Assembly: GCF_000003815.2 (NCBI RefSeq)
Contig: NC_049992.1
Location: 6,081,918 to 6,145,917, forward strand
DNA length: 64,000 nucleotides
Direction of reading: 5' to 3'
DNA from: Branchiostoma floridae
Lineage: Eukaryota > Chordata > Leptocardii > Amphioxiformes > Branchiostomatidae
Shown here: positions 25,401 to 35,053 of the stretch, in pieces
How the letters are laid out: every line of letters begins with the position of its first letter
Numbering within the stretch: position 1 is the first letter of the stretch
The notes under the pieces: model-generated
The model's input: only the letters and a program-made list of their open reading frames with translations
Databases searched by the model: none
What the model was told of the DNA's origin: nothing
Program-made: the position numbers and the translations under genes

Positions 25401-28400
25401 CTGTGTTACACAATACCTCGCTGTCAGGGGCTGATACACCTTTCTCACATGCTGGCCATGATGATCTAACATGAGTTCAATTAAGGCAAACAAAAGGGAT
25501 ACAGAATTCTGTGGCCAAGGGGCTGTCAAATTTTGATAGGCACAGTCCTATAAACTAAAAGATATGGGAAGAATTTTAACATAATGTTAACCCTTAAACT
25601 GCCAGAGTTTCAGCACAATAAAATGCTATTAGTGCCAGGGTTGGCCGCTGACCCTAGAAAAGAGACACCCGAAAAAGGCCGAAGTCCCTAAATTCCGGGG
25701 TTCGTGCGCTACACGCGCGCAAAGCTGCTACTTCTGGGGAATACGCTATCCCGGTTATAACCAGGCATGGCACACAGGGATGTATATGTGTGCCGGATAT
25801 ATCCGAGTTTGGCAGTTTAAGGTGAACATATGGAAAGCTTGATTGATTATGTGGATTATACAGGCGACGTGTCGGAGACTGTGCGGAAGTTTTTTGAGGA
25901 GAGCGAACGTTGCCTGCCGGCCAAGAAGAGCAAACTGACCATCCAGGAAGTGGACGAGAGTCTGGAGATCCTCGCTCAGATGACCAAGGAGGACGACCAG
26001 ATGAGGGAGCTCAACAAGATTGCAAAGAAGTGAGTTTGCAAAACTTTTTGTGATGTTCGTAAGGGATGTCCCTGTAGCTCAACTGGTAGCAGCCTCACAA
26101 TTGAGCTCCTGGTTTCAACTATATTTTGTAACTGGGAGACCAAGTTACTAATTATGGATGTATGACGTGGTCCGCGTCATACTCGAGAATCGTTAGCAAG
26201 AACACGTGACTGACACCGCAAGAACACGTGACTGACATCGCGAGAACACGTGACTGACATTGCGAGAACACGTGACTGACATTGCGAGAACACGTGACTG
26301 ACATCGCGAGCGTGGCAACGAGAAGCTCAGATCTTGACACAACTGAGAGCATTTTGATTGGGGCTGCACCTACCTTTCGTAAGGGATGTTATATGGAAAT
26401 CCAGATGATGTCATCCATTATAATGTACATTTTGATATGTAAACAGTATGGTTTAACTAGCTACTCTACTTTTTACAGATGCACAGCCAATGATCTAAAG
26501 GTGGTTGTTCGTCTGATCAAACACGATCTCCGAATCAACGCGGGAGCCAAGCACATCCTGGAGGGACTGGACCCCAACGCCTACCCAGCATTCCAAGCTT
26601 CCCGTAACCTAGCGGACGTGGTAGAGAGGGTCGTTGCCAACGGTTGCGCGCCCGGGATGAAAAAGTCGCTCAGCATCAAGGCTAACCTGATGACACCAGT
26701 GCTGCCAATGCTGGTATGGTCTCCTGTATTTTTCTGACTGTTAATTTAAACTTCCGGTGCAATGGCCGAGTGGGTAGAGTGTTCGCCTTGCTTTCGGTAG
26801 GTCATGAGTTCGATCCCCGGCCGAGTCATACCAAAGACTTTAAAATGGTACATGCTGCTTTCTCTGCTTAGCACTCAGCACTAATGAGGAAGAGTATGGA
26901 AGTTAAACACACATCACTACCAGCGGACCAGCCCCCTGCTGTAGTGGCTTGCACATGTGTGGCCCAAGGGCTACAGAAATGGAGATGGGCGCCACACCTA
27001 CGCATTTGTTACTAATGTACGGGCAACTTTTTTTTTTAATTTAAACTTATTACTGTCTTCGTTTTAAAGTCCTTCCCACACCAAAGGGTGCATCGGGCAG
27101 TGCCCATCTCTGTTTCTGTACCCCTGGGCCACACAGTTTTGTGCAATCACTACAGCAGGAGGCTAGTTCAAGTTGGTAGTGGTCTGTATGCTCTAGAAAA
27201 ACCCCTGTAGTGTATTCTATTATATAAGTTTCTTACAATATTGATAAACAGTTGTTTGTGTCTACAGGCTGAGGCATGTAAGCCTGTGGAGATGGCCATG
27301 AGGAAGTGTCCTACCGGGATGTACAGAATATACTGTATCAACTTTCTCGCAATTTGAACTACACTGGTTACGAGTGAGATAGCAGATTTGGACACGATTT
27401 TTTGATTATTGCTGTTTGTGTGTGCAGGCTGAGGCATGTAAGTCCGTGGAGATGGCCATGAGAAAGTGTCCTAACGGGATGTACGCAGAGATAAAGTACG
27501 ACGGGGAGAGGGTGCAGGTCCACAAGCAGGGCAACAAGTTCGAGTACTTCAGCCGCAGTCTCAAACCTGTGCTGCCTCACAAGGTGGGTTGTTATAAGCC
27601 AGTCTACAGTTTCCGGGCAGACACCACACACAGTCAGACCTGTCCATAGGAAAGCATGTTAAAATAATGTAAAATGCATTTAAGTTCGCGGAGATTTAAT
27701 TTTGCGGTAGCGGGAAAATGGACTCTTCACAGTGGATTTAATTTTGCGGTAGCACCATACACTGTAGTCTCTTACTGTTATGAAAAAAATTTTGCGGTGG
27801 TTTTAAATTCGCTGTGAAGCGGCCGCCGCGAAAACCGCGAACATTAATCCACCGCGAAAGTTTCTGCATTAACAGTACACTAAAAAAAGGCTTCAGATAA
27901 GTACTAACCCCAATTTCAATCTTAAAGATTCTTCTCCAACAGAAAGTCTCAAGGGTCTCCTTTATAGAAATTGAAAGAAAACAGGGTGACAACGAGCTCA
28001 TAATGTTTTTTTAGATATAAATTTCAAGGCTGACGTTATATTTTTTCCGACCGTAGGTTGCCCACTTTAAGGACTACATCCCGAAGGCGTTCCCCCACGG
28101 CAGTAACATGATACTGGACAGCGAGGTCCTATTGGTCGACACAAACACGGGCAACCCGCTGCCCTTTGGAACCCTGGGAATCCACAAGAAGCAGCAGTTC
28201 AGCGACGCACAAGTCGCCCTGTTCGTGTTCGACTGTATCTACTTCAATGGGGAAACCCTTATGGACAGGTTTGTCTTAGTCTCCATGCAGACCCTACAGT
28301 GCCTTAGAGATAGTATCAAAGTTGGCAAAGGAATGTAGCCAGCCAAAGAGAGATAGCTGGCCCAAAGGAGTCAAACGGGCACCGTATTCCTTTACCAGCT

Positions 28401-31400
28401 TTGATACTATCTCTAAGACACCGTAGGGTCTGCTTGGAGAGAATATTCTTAAACAACAAAGCACCTTCAAAAATGCCTTGTGATTTGAGCCTTTGATATC
28501 AGAGCACTGCTCAAAACATTTTTGCAGTAAAAATTACAATACGACCTTTTGAACAATGTTTTAAGAAAATCAATAATATGTTTATTGTCTTTTCGTCACA
28601 GGCCAATTTCTGAAAGGAGAAAATTCCTGGAGGACAACATGACAGTGATCCCCAACAGGGTGGTGTTGTCGGAGTACAGATACATCACAGAGCCTGGCGA
28701 CCTGTCGGACATGATCGGCCGGGTGATCCGCGACGGGCTCGAGGGTCTCGTGCTGAAGGACACCAAGAGCATCTACGAGCCCGGCAAACGACATTGGCTC
28801 AAGGTCAAAAAGGACTACCTAGAGCAGGGCGCCATGGCGGACACGGCAGACTTGGTGGTGCTGGGCGCATTCTACGGAACGGGGAACAAGGGTGGGCTCA
28901 AGTCGGTTTTCCTGATGGGGGTGTACGATCCGGACTCCGACAAGTGGTGCACGGTGACCAAATGTGGGAACGGACACGACGACAACACGATCGCAAAGCT
29001 CAACAAAGAACTTGACATGGTCAAGATCAGTAAAGACGTGTCCAAAGTGCCGAAGTGGCTCAAGATCACAAAGAACCTGGTACCGGACTTCGTGTGCGCC
29101 GACCCGAAGAAAGCGCCGGTTTGGGAGATCACGGGAGCGGAGTTTAGCAAGTCAGAGGCGCACACGGCTGACGGGATATCCATCCGCTTCCCACGGGTCA
29201 CCAAGATTCGCGATGACAAGGACTGGAAGTCGGCCACGAATCTAAAGCAACTTAAGGTAAGATTCTGATTCAATCTGCTTTTAGCTGAAGGACAGGCGTC
29301 AATACATTTAAGACATTTGAAAACAACGCTAGCTTTATGTACTCAATGTCATGTATAGGGATAGCTACAAGGGGCGTGCAATAAGTAATGCCCCTGACCC
29401 ACTTCTAGTTGTCTGATCTAGATGAAGTTTTGTATGTGTAATGATTCATATCTCTATGGGTTATGTTGCAAAAAATAGCTCTGAACTAATTGCGGTTTCT
29501 GATTTACTGGTGTTTGAACTGAGTCAGGTGTGAGATGGACCAGGTGTGAAATGGAGCCAGTTGAGTGTCGCGCAGTGATCCAGTTTTTGTATTTGAAAGG
29601 ACGCACACCAAAGGAGACTTTTGATGAAATGAAAAAAACTTATGGTGATGATGCCCCATCATATGACCTTGTAAAACGCTGGCATCCTGAATTCAAACAT
29701 CCTGAATTCAAAGTCGGCCCTCTTCTGCCAGTAATGAGGCATCTGTTGGACGACCAACCTGGGTTGTCCTACAAAAACGGTTTCCAGAGCTGCATCAAAC
29801 TATGGGAGAAATGCATAACTCTGGGTGGTTCCTATGAAGGGAAAGACTAATAACTGTGCCAAGTTTCATTAATATCCTGCTATGAGAAATGGGTCAGGGG
29901 CATTACTTATTGACCGCCCCTCGTATACAGATAGAAATACATAATGGAATAGAATACACTTTTATGTCAAGTATGGTGGCAACTTGTTTGTTAGAAATTG
30001 TACTTGGTCTATAGCATAAGCATCTAGCAGTGGTTCCACTAATGCCTTTAGGCGTATACAATGTACTAGTATACTCAAGTCATATTTTGTTGCTTTAACA
30101 AGTCTGTTTTTCCAGCATCTTTTCAAGACATCCAAGGAGACCTCTGACATCCCCGACCTCCTGAAGGGGAAGGGCAAGTCACCACGGAAACCTATCAAGG
30201 TCAAAGTGGAGGATGATGATGATGATGATGATGACAGCAATGGTGGTGCCTCCAGCAATGGGGCCACACCGATCAAGGGCATGAAAAGAAAGGCTGAAGA
30301 AGAAAGTCCCAGAACACCGAAAAAGGTTGGTACAAGTATTATAACTACACTAAACCTGTTAGCTTTGCACTCTACGATGAAACTATTGGTCCAGTTATAA
30401 GTGTTGTCTGTTTCATTGAATGTTCAGTCGAAGCCCAAGGACTAGATGTCTTGCTAGCCCGGGGAATCAAACCTGTGACCTCATGTGTCAACTACTAAGT
30501 AACGTAGCCAATCGGACTCTATAAGTAATTCTAGTTAAACTTGAAGTTAAGACTGAGTGCTGTTTCCTTATGTTTCAGTCCAAGCCCATGTGAAGGTATG
30601 GCGCAGCCTGCTACCACACTAAGAGTAAACTTAAAGTTAATAGTGATCCTTGTTTCCTTATGTTTCAGTCCAAGCCGATGTGTAGGTACGGAGCAGCCTG
30701 CTACCAGACTAAGAGCAAAGTTAAAGTTAAGACTGATTGCTGTTTCCTTATGTTTCAGTCCAAGCCCACATGTAGGTACGGCGCAGCCTGCTACCAGACT
30801 GGCAAGGAACACCTGGACAAGTTTGACCATCCCACCAGGAAGTCGCCAAAAAAGACGAACAGCGCTGCTAAGGTTCGCTACTCACATGCACATCGCCCCT
30901 CACGGCGCTATTCACGCCGCTAAAGTTTCAACTCAAAATCGCCTTCTAATACTATTTGATGACGTATTTTCTGTGACTTTCATGATCAAGGTAACCATTT
31001 ACATGGTATTGCTTGATTCCATTGCATATGCACTACAGCTTTCCACTTAATGGTGCATATGAGTACAAATGTACATCAAAATGCAGTACAATACTGTAAC
31101 AACATCTTTGTGTTGTCTCAGAAATGGTAAGACGATAATTACAGAAAACCAAGGAATAGCTTACCTAGCCCACAGTTACATGTAACTTGCAGCAAAGACA
31201 TTGTTGCCTGTCACATTACAGCAGACTTGGGTTGAAGATTTAAATTTCCTGATATATAACAAATGTTACATTTTTTAACCCAAATTTGTAGTTTAAAGGA
31301 ACATTGACTACCTTCAAGTTGTCATGTATCTACATGTATCCCAATGTTAGCTTGCTGTGTTCAGAAATATTGTTACCAGTCAGTTTGCAGTTAGACATAG

Positions 31401-33363
31401 ACTAAAGACTTACACTGACAATTGTTACTGTTGCATTACTGTGGCTAATATTTGTGCCCCTACATTTAATTTGCTGTAGGTTTTTGCAAACAAATAAAGA
31501 AGATCAGAGAACAGAGATAGGGAAGCTCCTGTGATGTCATCTTTAGAATAGCCAGGTTTTAAAGTACATTCAATTTGGTTGAATAGCTGCTACTTTATCA
31601 GATACAGATTGAAGAAGAAGTTAGTACATGTACCAGAATTGGTAGAAAAAAAATCATCATTTGATGCCTGTATGAGTGTATTACAAAGTAATCAGGATTC
31701 AAAATTTCCTACATACAATGTACAATTTGCAGACGGATTTTAATGTTGGGGGAAATATCATTAGAACTTTTGATTTTGCATGCTGAAGAAAAACTTCAGG
31801 TTCGGTGTCATGAATGATGAATTAGCCATGTAGTGGCATTATACGTGAAGCTGACAGTACAATGTACAAATGTATGTATCTGAGGGTTGTAGTACACTGA
31901 CTAAGTTGTAATCTCTTAATATTGAAACACAGTTAAATGAGACCGTAAGCAAACTGTATATGTTTGTCTATTGGTTTGGCTGTTCAGCAGTCACACTCAC
32001 AGGCTATGGCCTGCCTATGCCTATAACAAGGTTCTTATTTGTTACAATGTAGATACTGTGTATATGAAAAGGCTTCTTTTAGGAAGGGAAAGAACAGTAG
32101 GCCATTTATTTGCAGAAGGTTTTCGCAGTATACCACCATGATAATGATACAAGACAGTACAAAACTCCTCTAATACATCAAGAATTGGCCCTTTAATTAC
32201 TAATAGGTAACCTTAGACAGTTTGTGATGTTAGATAAAGGTAAGATATGAAGGACTAGCATGTCAGTCAACTGAAAAAGGTCACGGCTTTAAATGCCTCT
32301 TAAAACACAGTAGTTGGAGATACAGGTACAGACATTAACAAAACCAATACTTCTGCCTAATGCATTTTGATGTCCTTTCAGAGTGTCCTTCCTGATGTTT
32401 TCTGTGGCATCAAACTGTTCCTGCCTGACACAGTGGACAACTATGCCCTGCTCAGGAGGTACTTTGTCGCGTACGATGGTGACATTGTGCAAGACTACGC
32501 CATGTCACAGGCCACACATGTGGTAGAAGATCCCGACCAAAAGGTATTTTGTTTATTTGTTTGTTTGTTTGTATTGCATACCCTGTGAACTGCCACCCTG
32601 TGTAACAGTCAGTCATTTTCGTCGCAAATCAGTCTTGCTGAGGCGGGCCTAGCCTGGTTACCAAACCCCAGCCCGATTACCAATACCTGATTCGCTGCTG
32701 TGATAGCCTGCTGACCAACTGTGGTGTGTTGTAGCTGGCTACCTGTGGTGTGAGTGGTCATCAATCATAGGTTCTCCTCCCTCTGATCAAGGGCCTTTGA
32801 GAACCTTTCTACAGCCATACTGCCAGACCCCAACACTAAAGATATTTTTGAGGTTGGGGTATGGTATCCAGACTAAGGCGGGCCGTCATTGTTCTCCACA
32901 CTTCTTTGTCAACTGCTGTCTGTTGCACCCCCTCCCAGGTGCATCCCATTTTAATTGTGTTCACACTCAGAAAAGCAAGTGGATTAAACATTTACCCAGA
33001 TCTTTTTTGCAAGCCGATTGAAAAAATTTGCATTCAAAGAACATCAATTTGATAGAAATTCAAACAAAGGAACTTGCGACGGCGGGCGTGGAGTGCGTTC
33101 TATTTAATCGAAAGAAGGTTGACTGTGATACAGAAAATTAATACCTGGTCCGGAACCCCTGTATCAAATGTTATCACGACCCAGGTATGATGTAAAGATA
33201 CAGAATGATAGAATAGGGTGGATATCAGGCAAGTACCCTTCAGAAATGTATTAATCATTTTTTTGTGTCTCCACAGAACATGAATGGTAAGACGGATGCC
33301 CAGCTTGTGACAGTAGACTGGTTGTGGCAGTGCATCAAGAGGAAACAGCTTGTTCCAGTGTGA
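22409..33363 (+). CDS. LIG3: DNA ligase III (ATP-dependent), mitochondrial and nuclear forms
   Basis: Coding exons: 22409-22662, 23272-23543, 24304-24420, 24791-24994, 25242-25394, 25864-26029, 26479-26713, 27428-27583, 28057-28268, 28602-29256, 30116-30325, 30669-30872 (or 30759-30872), 32382-32543 and 33277-33363. All are GT-AG and in phase, giving 1028 residues (998 with the shorter PBZ exon). Domains in order: an 80-residue Arg/Ser-rich presequence with no acidic residues; a second ATG at 22649 opening MSEQR, the expected nuclear start; a PARP-like zinc finger (CKKC, then WYHVAC); a DNA-binding region; the nucleotidyltransferase core with active-site lysine in EIKYDGERVQVH (about residue 490); an OB fold; a PBZ finger; and a C-terminal BRCT domain with WLWQC, which in vertebrates binds XRCC1. 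It seals single-strand breaks in base excision repair and replicates/repairs mtDNA ends. The PBZ finger is an extra relative to the human layout. Confidence 0.97.
22649..22651 (+). promoter_or_regulatory. LIG3: Internal ATG: nuclear LIG3 start
   Basis: The ATG opens MSEQR directly before the zinc-finger exon, matching the position of the nuclear start in vertebrate LIG3, where alternative initiation produces mitochondrial and nuclear forms. The 80 codons upstream from 22409 are in frame and look like a mitochondrial targeting peptide. Confidence 0.8.
22876..22940. repeat. Short tandem repeat, about 20 bp x 3
   Basis: Three successive copies of a CCTATGCTGTGATT unit with GGGATC, CGGGC and TGGG linkers lie in the first LIG3 intron after the start exon. 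Confidence 0.8.
23090..23230 (-). mobile_element. tRNA-derived SINE fragment
   Basis: On the minus strand a box-B-like GGTTCTGTGTTTGAATCCC is followed by GCCTTTGGGATAGGAACTTT, a diverged form of the S1/S2 core. It lies in the intron just before the LIG3 zinc-finger exon. Confidence 0.5.
23725..23885 (-). mobile_element. SINE-related fragment, family S2
   Basis: The minus strand carries CCTTGGGAGAAACACTTAAC, then GGTAGTACCTGACTTTGGTT, a GGGGAGGTAAAAGG stretch and a CTAGACCCAGAGAATAACAA tail, in the same order as the copies at 8380-8560 and 43460-43690. Confidence 0.55.
26068..26150 (+). mobile_element. tRNA-like SINE fragment, family S3
   Basis: GATGTCCCTGTAGCTCAACT, then GGTAGCAGCCTCACAATTGA, then GCTCCTGGTTTCAACT. 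It matches the minus-strand fragment at 19795-19885 and lies in a LIG3 intron. Confidence 0.6.
26195..26312. repeat. 22-bp tandem repeat carrying five CACGTG E-boxes
   Basis: Five copies of a unit containing GAGAACACGTGACTGACAT place CACGTG at 26203, 26225, 26247, 26269 and 26291, exactly 22 bp apart. The array lies in the LIG3 intron between the exons ending at 26029 and starting at 26479. CACGTG is the palindromic binding site of bHLH factors such as USF, MYC/MAX and TFE. Regulatory use is inference; it may simply be a minisatellite. Confidence 0.9.
26755..27010 (+). mobile_element. tRNA-derived SINE, family S4
   Basis: A tRNA-like head with an A-box stretch (ATGGCCGAGTGGGTAGAG) and a B box (GAGTTCGATCCCCGG) is followed by a non-tRNA body containing GCACTCAGCACTAATGAGG and a tail with GGCCCAAGGGCTACAGAAAT. 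The head lacks the anticodon arm and acceptor-stem pairing of a true tRNA. It lies in a LIG3 intron. Confidence 0.75.
27070..27190 (-). mobile_element. SINE S4 3' fragment, inverted relative to the copy next to it
   Basis: On the minus strand it carries CTGCTGTAGTGATTGCACA, TGTGTGGCCCAGGGGTACAG and a GAGATGGGCACTGCCC segment, matching the tail of the copy at 26755-27010 in opposite orientation, only about 60 bp away. Confidence 0.6.
27268..27324 (+). pseudogene. Vestigial duplicate of the LIG3 active-site exon start
   Basis: A 57-bp stretch directly after a good acceptor (gtgtctacag) repeats the first 57 bp of the real exon at 27428 with four mismatches. It then diverges before the KYDG codons and meets an in-frame stop about 36 nt later. 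The two acceptors are 160 bp apart. It looks like a partial tandem duplication of an intron end plus exon start. If spliced in, it would truncate the ligase before the catalytic lysine. Confidence 0.85.
27666..27877. mobile_element. MITE, GCATTTAAGTTCGCGG family, copy A
   Basis: Starts near TGTAAAATGCATTTAAGTTC and ends near GCGAAAGTTTCTGCATTAAC followed by agta. Internally it has repeated TTTAATTTTGCGGTAGC motifs and CACCATACACTGTAGTCTC. Copies B and C are at 54222-54434 and 54777-54982. The CTGTA...TACAG-like ends suggest a TA target site. It lies in a LIG3 intron. Confidence 0.85.
28281..28439. mobile_element. Long hairpin (foldback MITE)
   Basis: Two arms of about 54 bp, CTCCATGCAGACCCTACAGT... 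and its counterpart ending ...GTAGGGTCTGCTTGGAG, are near-perfect reverse complements enclosing a 50-bp loop. It begins 12 bp after the donor of the LIG3 exon ending at 28268, so in the transcript a hairpin would form close to that splice site. Confidence 0.85.
29368..29923 (+). mobile_element. Mariner-like transposon, internally deleted
   Basis: Terminal inverted repeats of about 33 bp (left CAAGGGGCGTGCAATAAGTA, right the inverted form reading CGAGGGGCGGTCAATAAGTA) are flanked on both sides by TA, the mariner target. The 556-bp element sits in the LIG3 intron after the exon ending at 29256 and encloses a transposase remnant. Confidence 0.9.
29551..29850 (+). pseudogene. Mariner transposase remnant (N- and C-terminus fused)
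   Basis: The frame starts MEPVECRAVIQFLYLKG and continues through KETFDEMKKTYGDDAPSYD and VKRWHPEF, the helix-turn-helix N-terminus typical of mariner transposases. It then jumps to GFQSCIKLWEKCITLGGSY, which resembles the extreme C-terminus. The whole D,D34D catalytic core is missing, with a short HPEFK duplication near the joint. The product, about 100 residues, could at most bind DNA. Mobility must depend on a full-length relative elsewhere. Confidence 0.85.
30537..30806 (+). repeat. LIG3: 90-bp tandem triplication of a LIG3 acceptor plus PBZ half-finger
   Basis: Three units (30537-30626, 30627-30716, 30717-30806) each contain an intron end with TGTTTCCTTATGTTTCAG followed by TCCAAGCC and a stretch coding CRYGAACYQT. 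The acceptors are at 30578, 30668 and 30758, exactly 90 bp apart. Unit 1 has TGA in place of the first zinc-binding Cys codon. Units 2 and 3 are open and in frame with each other. Only unit 3 runs on into the histidine half of the finger. Because 90 is a multiple of three, choosing acceptor 2 or 3 changes length but not frame. Confidence 0.95.
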
Positions 33364-33409
33364 CCAACTAGTTCGACAAGATTTAGCTTTTTGCCAACCC
33401 TTTGCAATA

Positions 33410-33799
33410 CAGTCAAACCTGTCTATAGCGGCCACTCAAGGAACTGGAGAAATGTGGCCGCTTAATATAGACAGGTGGCCACTATAGAGAAAATGCTGAT
33501 CAATTGGCCACGAGCAATAAGTTACACATGATTTTGGTACCCACTGATCTTTCTTACCAAGTAACATTGTCAAGATCATCAAAAAATTAAACCGACCCTG
33601 CCAAAGTCAAATGTACCAAAAATGATTGATATTGCCATGTGGAATGTTGGTAAATTTGCACTCTAATGGCCGCTATGTGCTATTTCTTTTTAATGCTTAC
33701 TAAATAGGTCAATGGAAAAAATTGAAGGGACTGACAAAAAGTTACCGCAATGGCCAGGTGGCCACTATGCAAAGGTGGCCGCTAATACAGGTTTGACAG
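33410..33799. mobile_element. Pogo/Tigger-like MITE in the LIG3 3' region
   Basis: The terminal repeats CAGTCAAACCTGTCTATAGC and its inverted counterpart GCTAATACAGGTTTGACAG are flanked by TA on both sides. The ends and TA target are typical of Tc1/mariner-superfamily pogo-like non-autonomous elements. The element begins 47 bp after the LIG3 stop codon, so it is probably transcribed in the 3' UTR. Confidence 0.8.
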
Positions 33800-33878
33800 T
33801 ACTTGAACACCTTGTAACATACCCTACACTGTCCTGGAATAGGGCTATATAAATTGAAGTAAGTTACAGATGTTGAAT

Positions 33879-33884
33879 AATAAA
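33879..33884 (+). promoter_or_regulatory. Polyadenylation signal candidate for LIG3
   Basis: An AATAAA lies about 515 bp after the LIG3 stop, downstream of the pogo-like MITE. A second AATAAA is at 34483-34488. Which one is used is not visible from sequence. Confidence 0.4.
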
Positions 33885-34599
33885 AGTACAGTACTGGTAG
33901 GCAGAATTAGATGTAATGTTACATAACGTTACATTGTATAGGAATGGAGTTTTGCAAGATGTAACAGACTTGTGTTATACCTGATACATTGTACATGTAT
34001 TTGATGTTTGAAATCTACACACATTTGTAGTCTTGCATTTCCATTTAAAGCATCTTGAAATATTTCTACCCTATTGTAGACATGACTTGAAACAAGCATG
34101 TGACTAACGTAATACCTAGGATGCAACCTTATGAAAATTATGTACATTGTGTATATACATGCACTGCTACTGATAGCTAAAGTTTCAACCATTGTGACGA
34201 CTTTGGGGTACAAGATGACAGAATTAGACATTTTCTAAATGTGTCATTGAATTCTTTTAATCATGAAATTAGAAATCTGTAGATATTAACTGTTGAAAAT
34301 ATTGCTGGATTTCAATTTTGAATTATGATGATACTTGTGAGAAAATTAGATAGACCACATTTTTGGTTTATTTATGATAATCTAAGTGTGATATTACACG
34401 AGTCAGATATGCCTGTGGTGTGAAAATTTAGAGTAATTGTAGAGGTAGTAATGATAGAATATTGTTTGGGTACTAGATGTGGAATAAAACTCAATATCAC
34501 ACTAACCCTGAAAATATGGTTAATCCTTTCATCGCACACACTCACTATTCGATTAACAGTCTATTGTTCCCTGTCAGGTGAGGTCGCACATAGATTCTG

Positions 34600-34700
34600 A
34601 ATTAGGGGTGGGTACCGGAACAGTGCTCCAGTACAAAACAGGTTTTTCTTGTTGGACTGGTCCAGATAAACTGGACCTGAAAAAATCAGTGTAATATTGT
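34600..34700. mobile_element. Transposon terminus related to the element at 42025
   Basis: The stretch starting TTAGGGGTGGGTACCGGAAC and containing CTTGTTGGACTGGTCCAG resembles the ends of the element at 42025-42443 (GGGGTGGGTATCGGTACAG on the left; the right end, inverted, has TTAGGGGCCAATACAAACC and CTTGTTGGACCGGTCCAAG). The other end of this copy is not clear. Confidence 0.5.
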
Positions 34701-35053
34701 TGGGCTGATTCGAAAATGAACAGATTATACCGGCAGATGTTCACGTGTTTTGGGGCTTACAGGTCCAAGAAAATAACATGAGCGAAGTAGAAGAGAGTTC
34801 ATAGTGATTGGTACCAAGTTTCTACAGTCAAATTTGGCCGAAAACAGAAGCAGTTATTATTTATTAGTGTTGTTTATATGAAAATATGATTCTAAAACGC
34901 CAATGGACGTCGGATACAAGCAGAGGGAGACGAAAAGCCATTATAAATCCTAAAGTTCTTTCAAAATTAATGAAGTCCATTTTCCCGCCCAGCTACATGT
35001 AACTTATTTATCAATCGATCAATAAGTCTAAGTCCTAATCCGACCCCTCTCAC

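Noticed and set aside
26195-26312. CRISPR-like array
   Set aside because: Directly adjoining 22-bp tandem units with no variable spacers, in a eukaryotic intron.
26755-26830. tRNA gene
   Set aside because: A and B boxes are present, but acceptor and anticodon stems do not pair, and a SINE body follows.
30541-31050. 169-codon repetitive open frame (+)
   Set aside because: It is an alternate reading frame of the 90-bp LIG3 repeat, not a separate gene.
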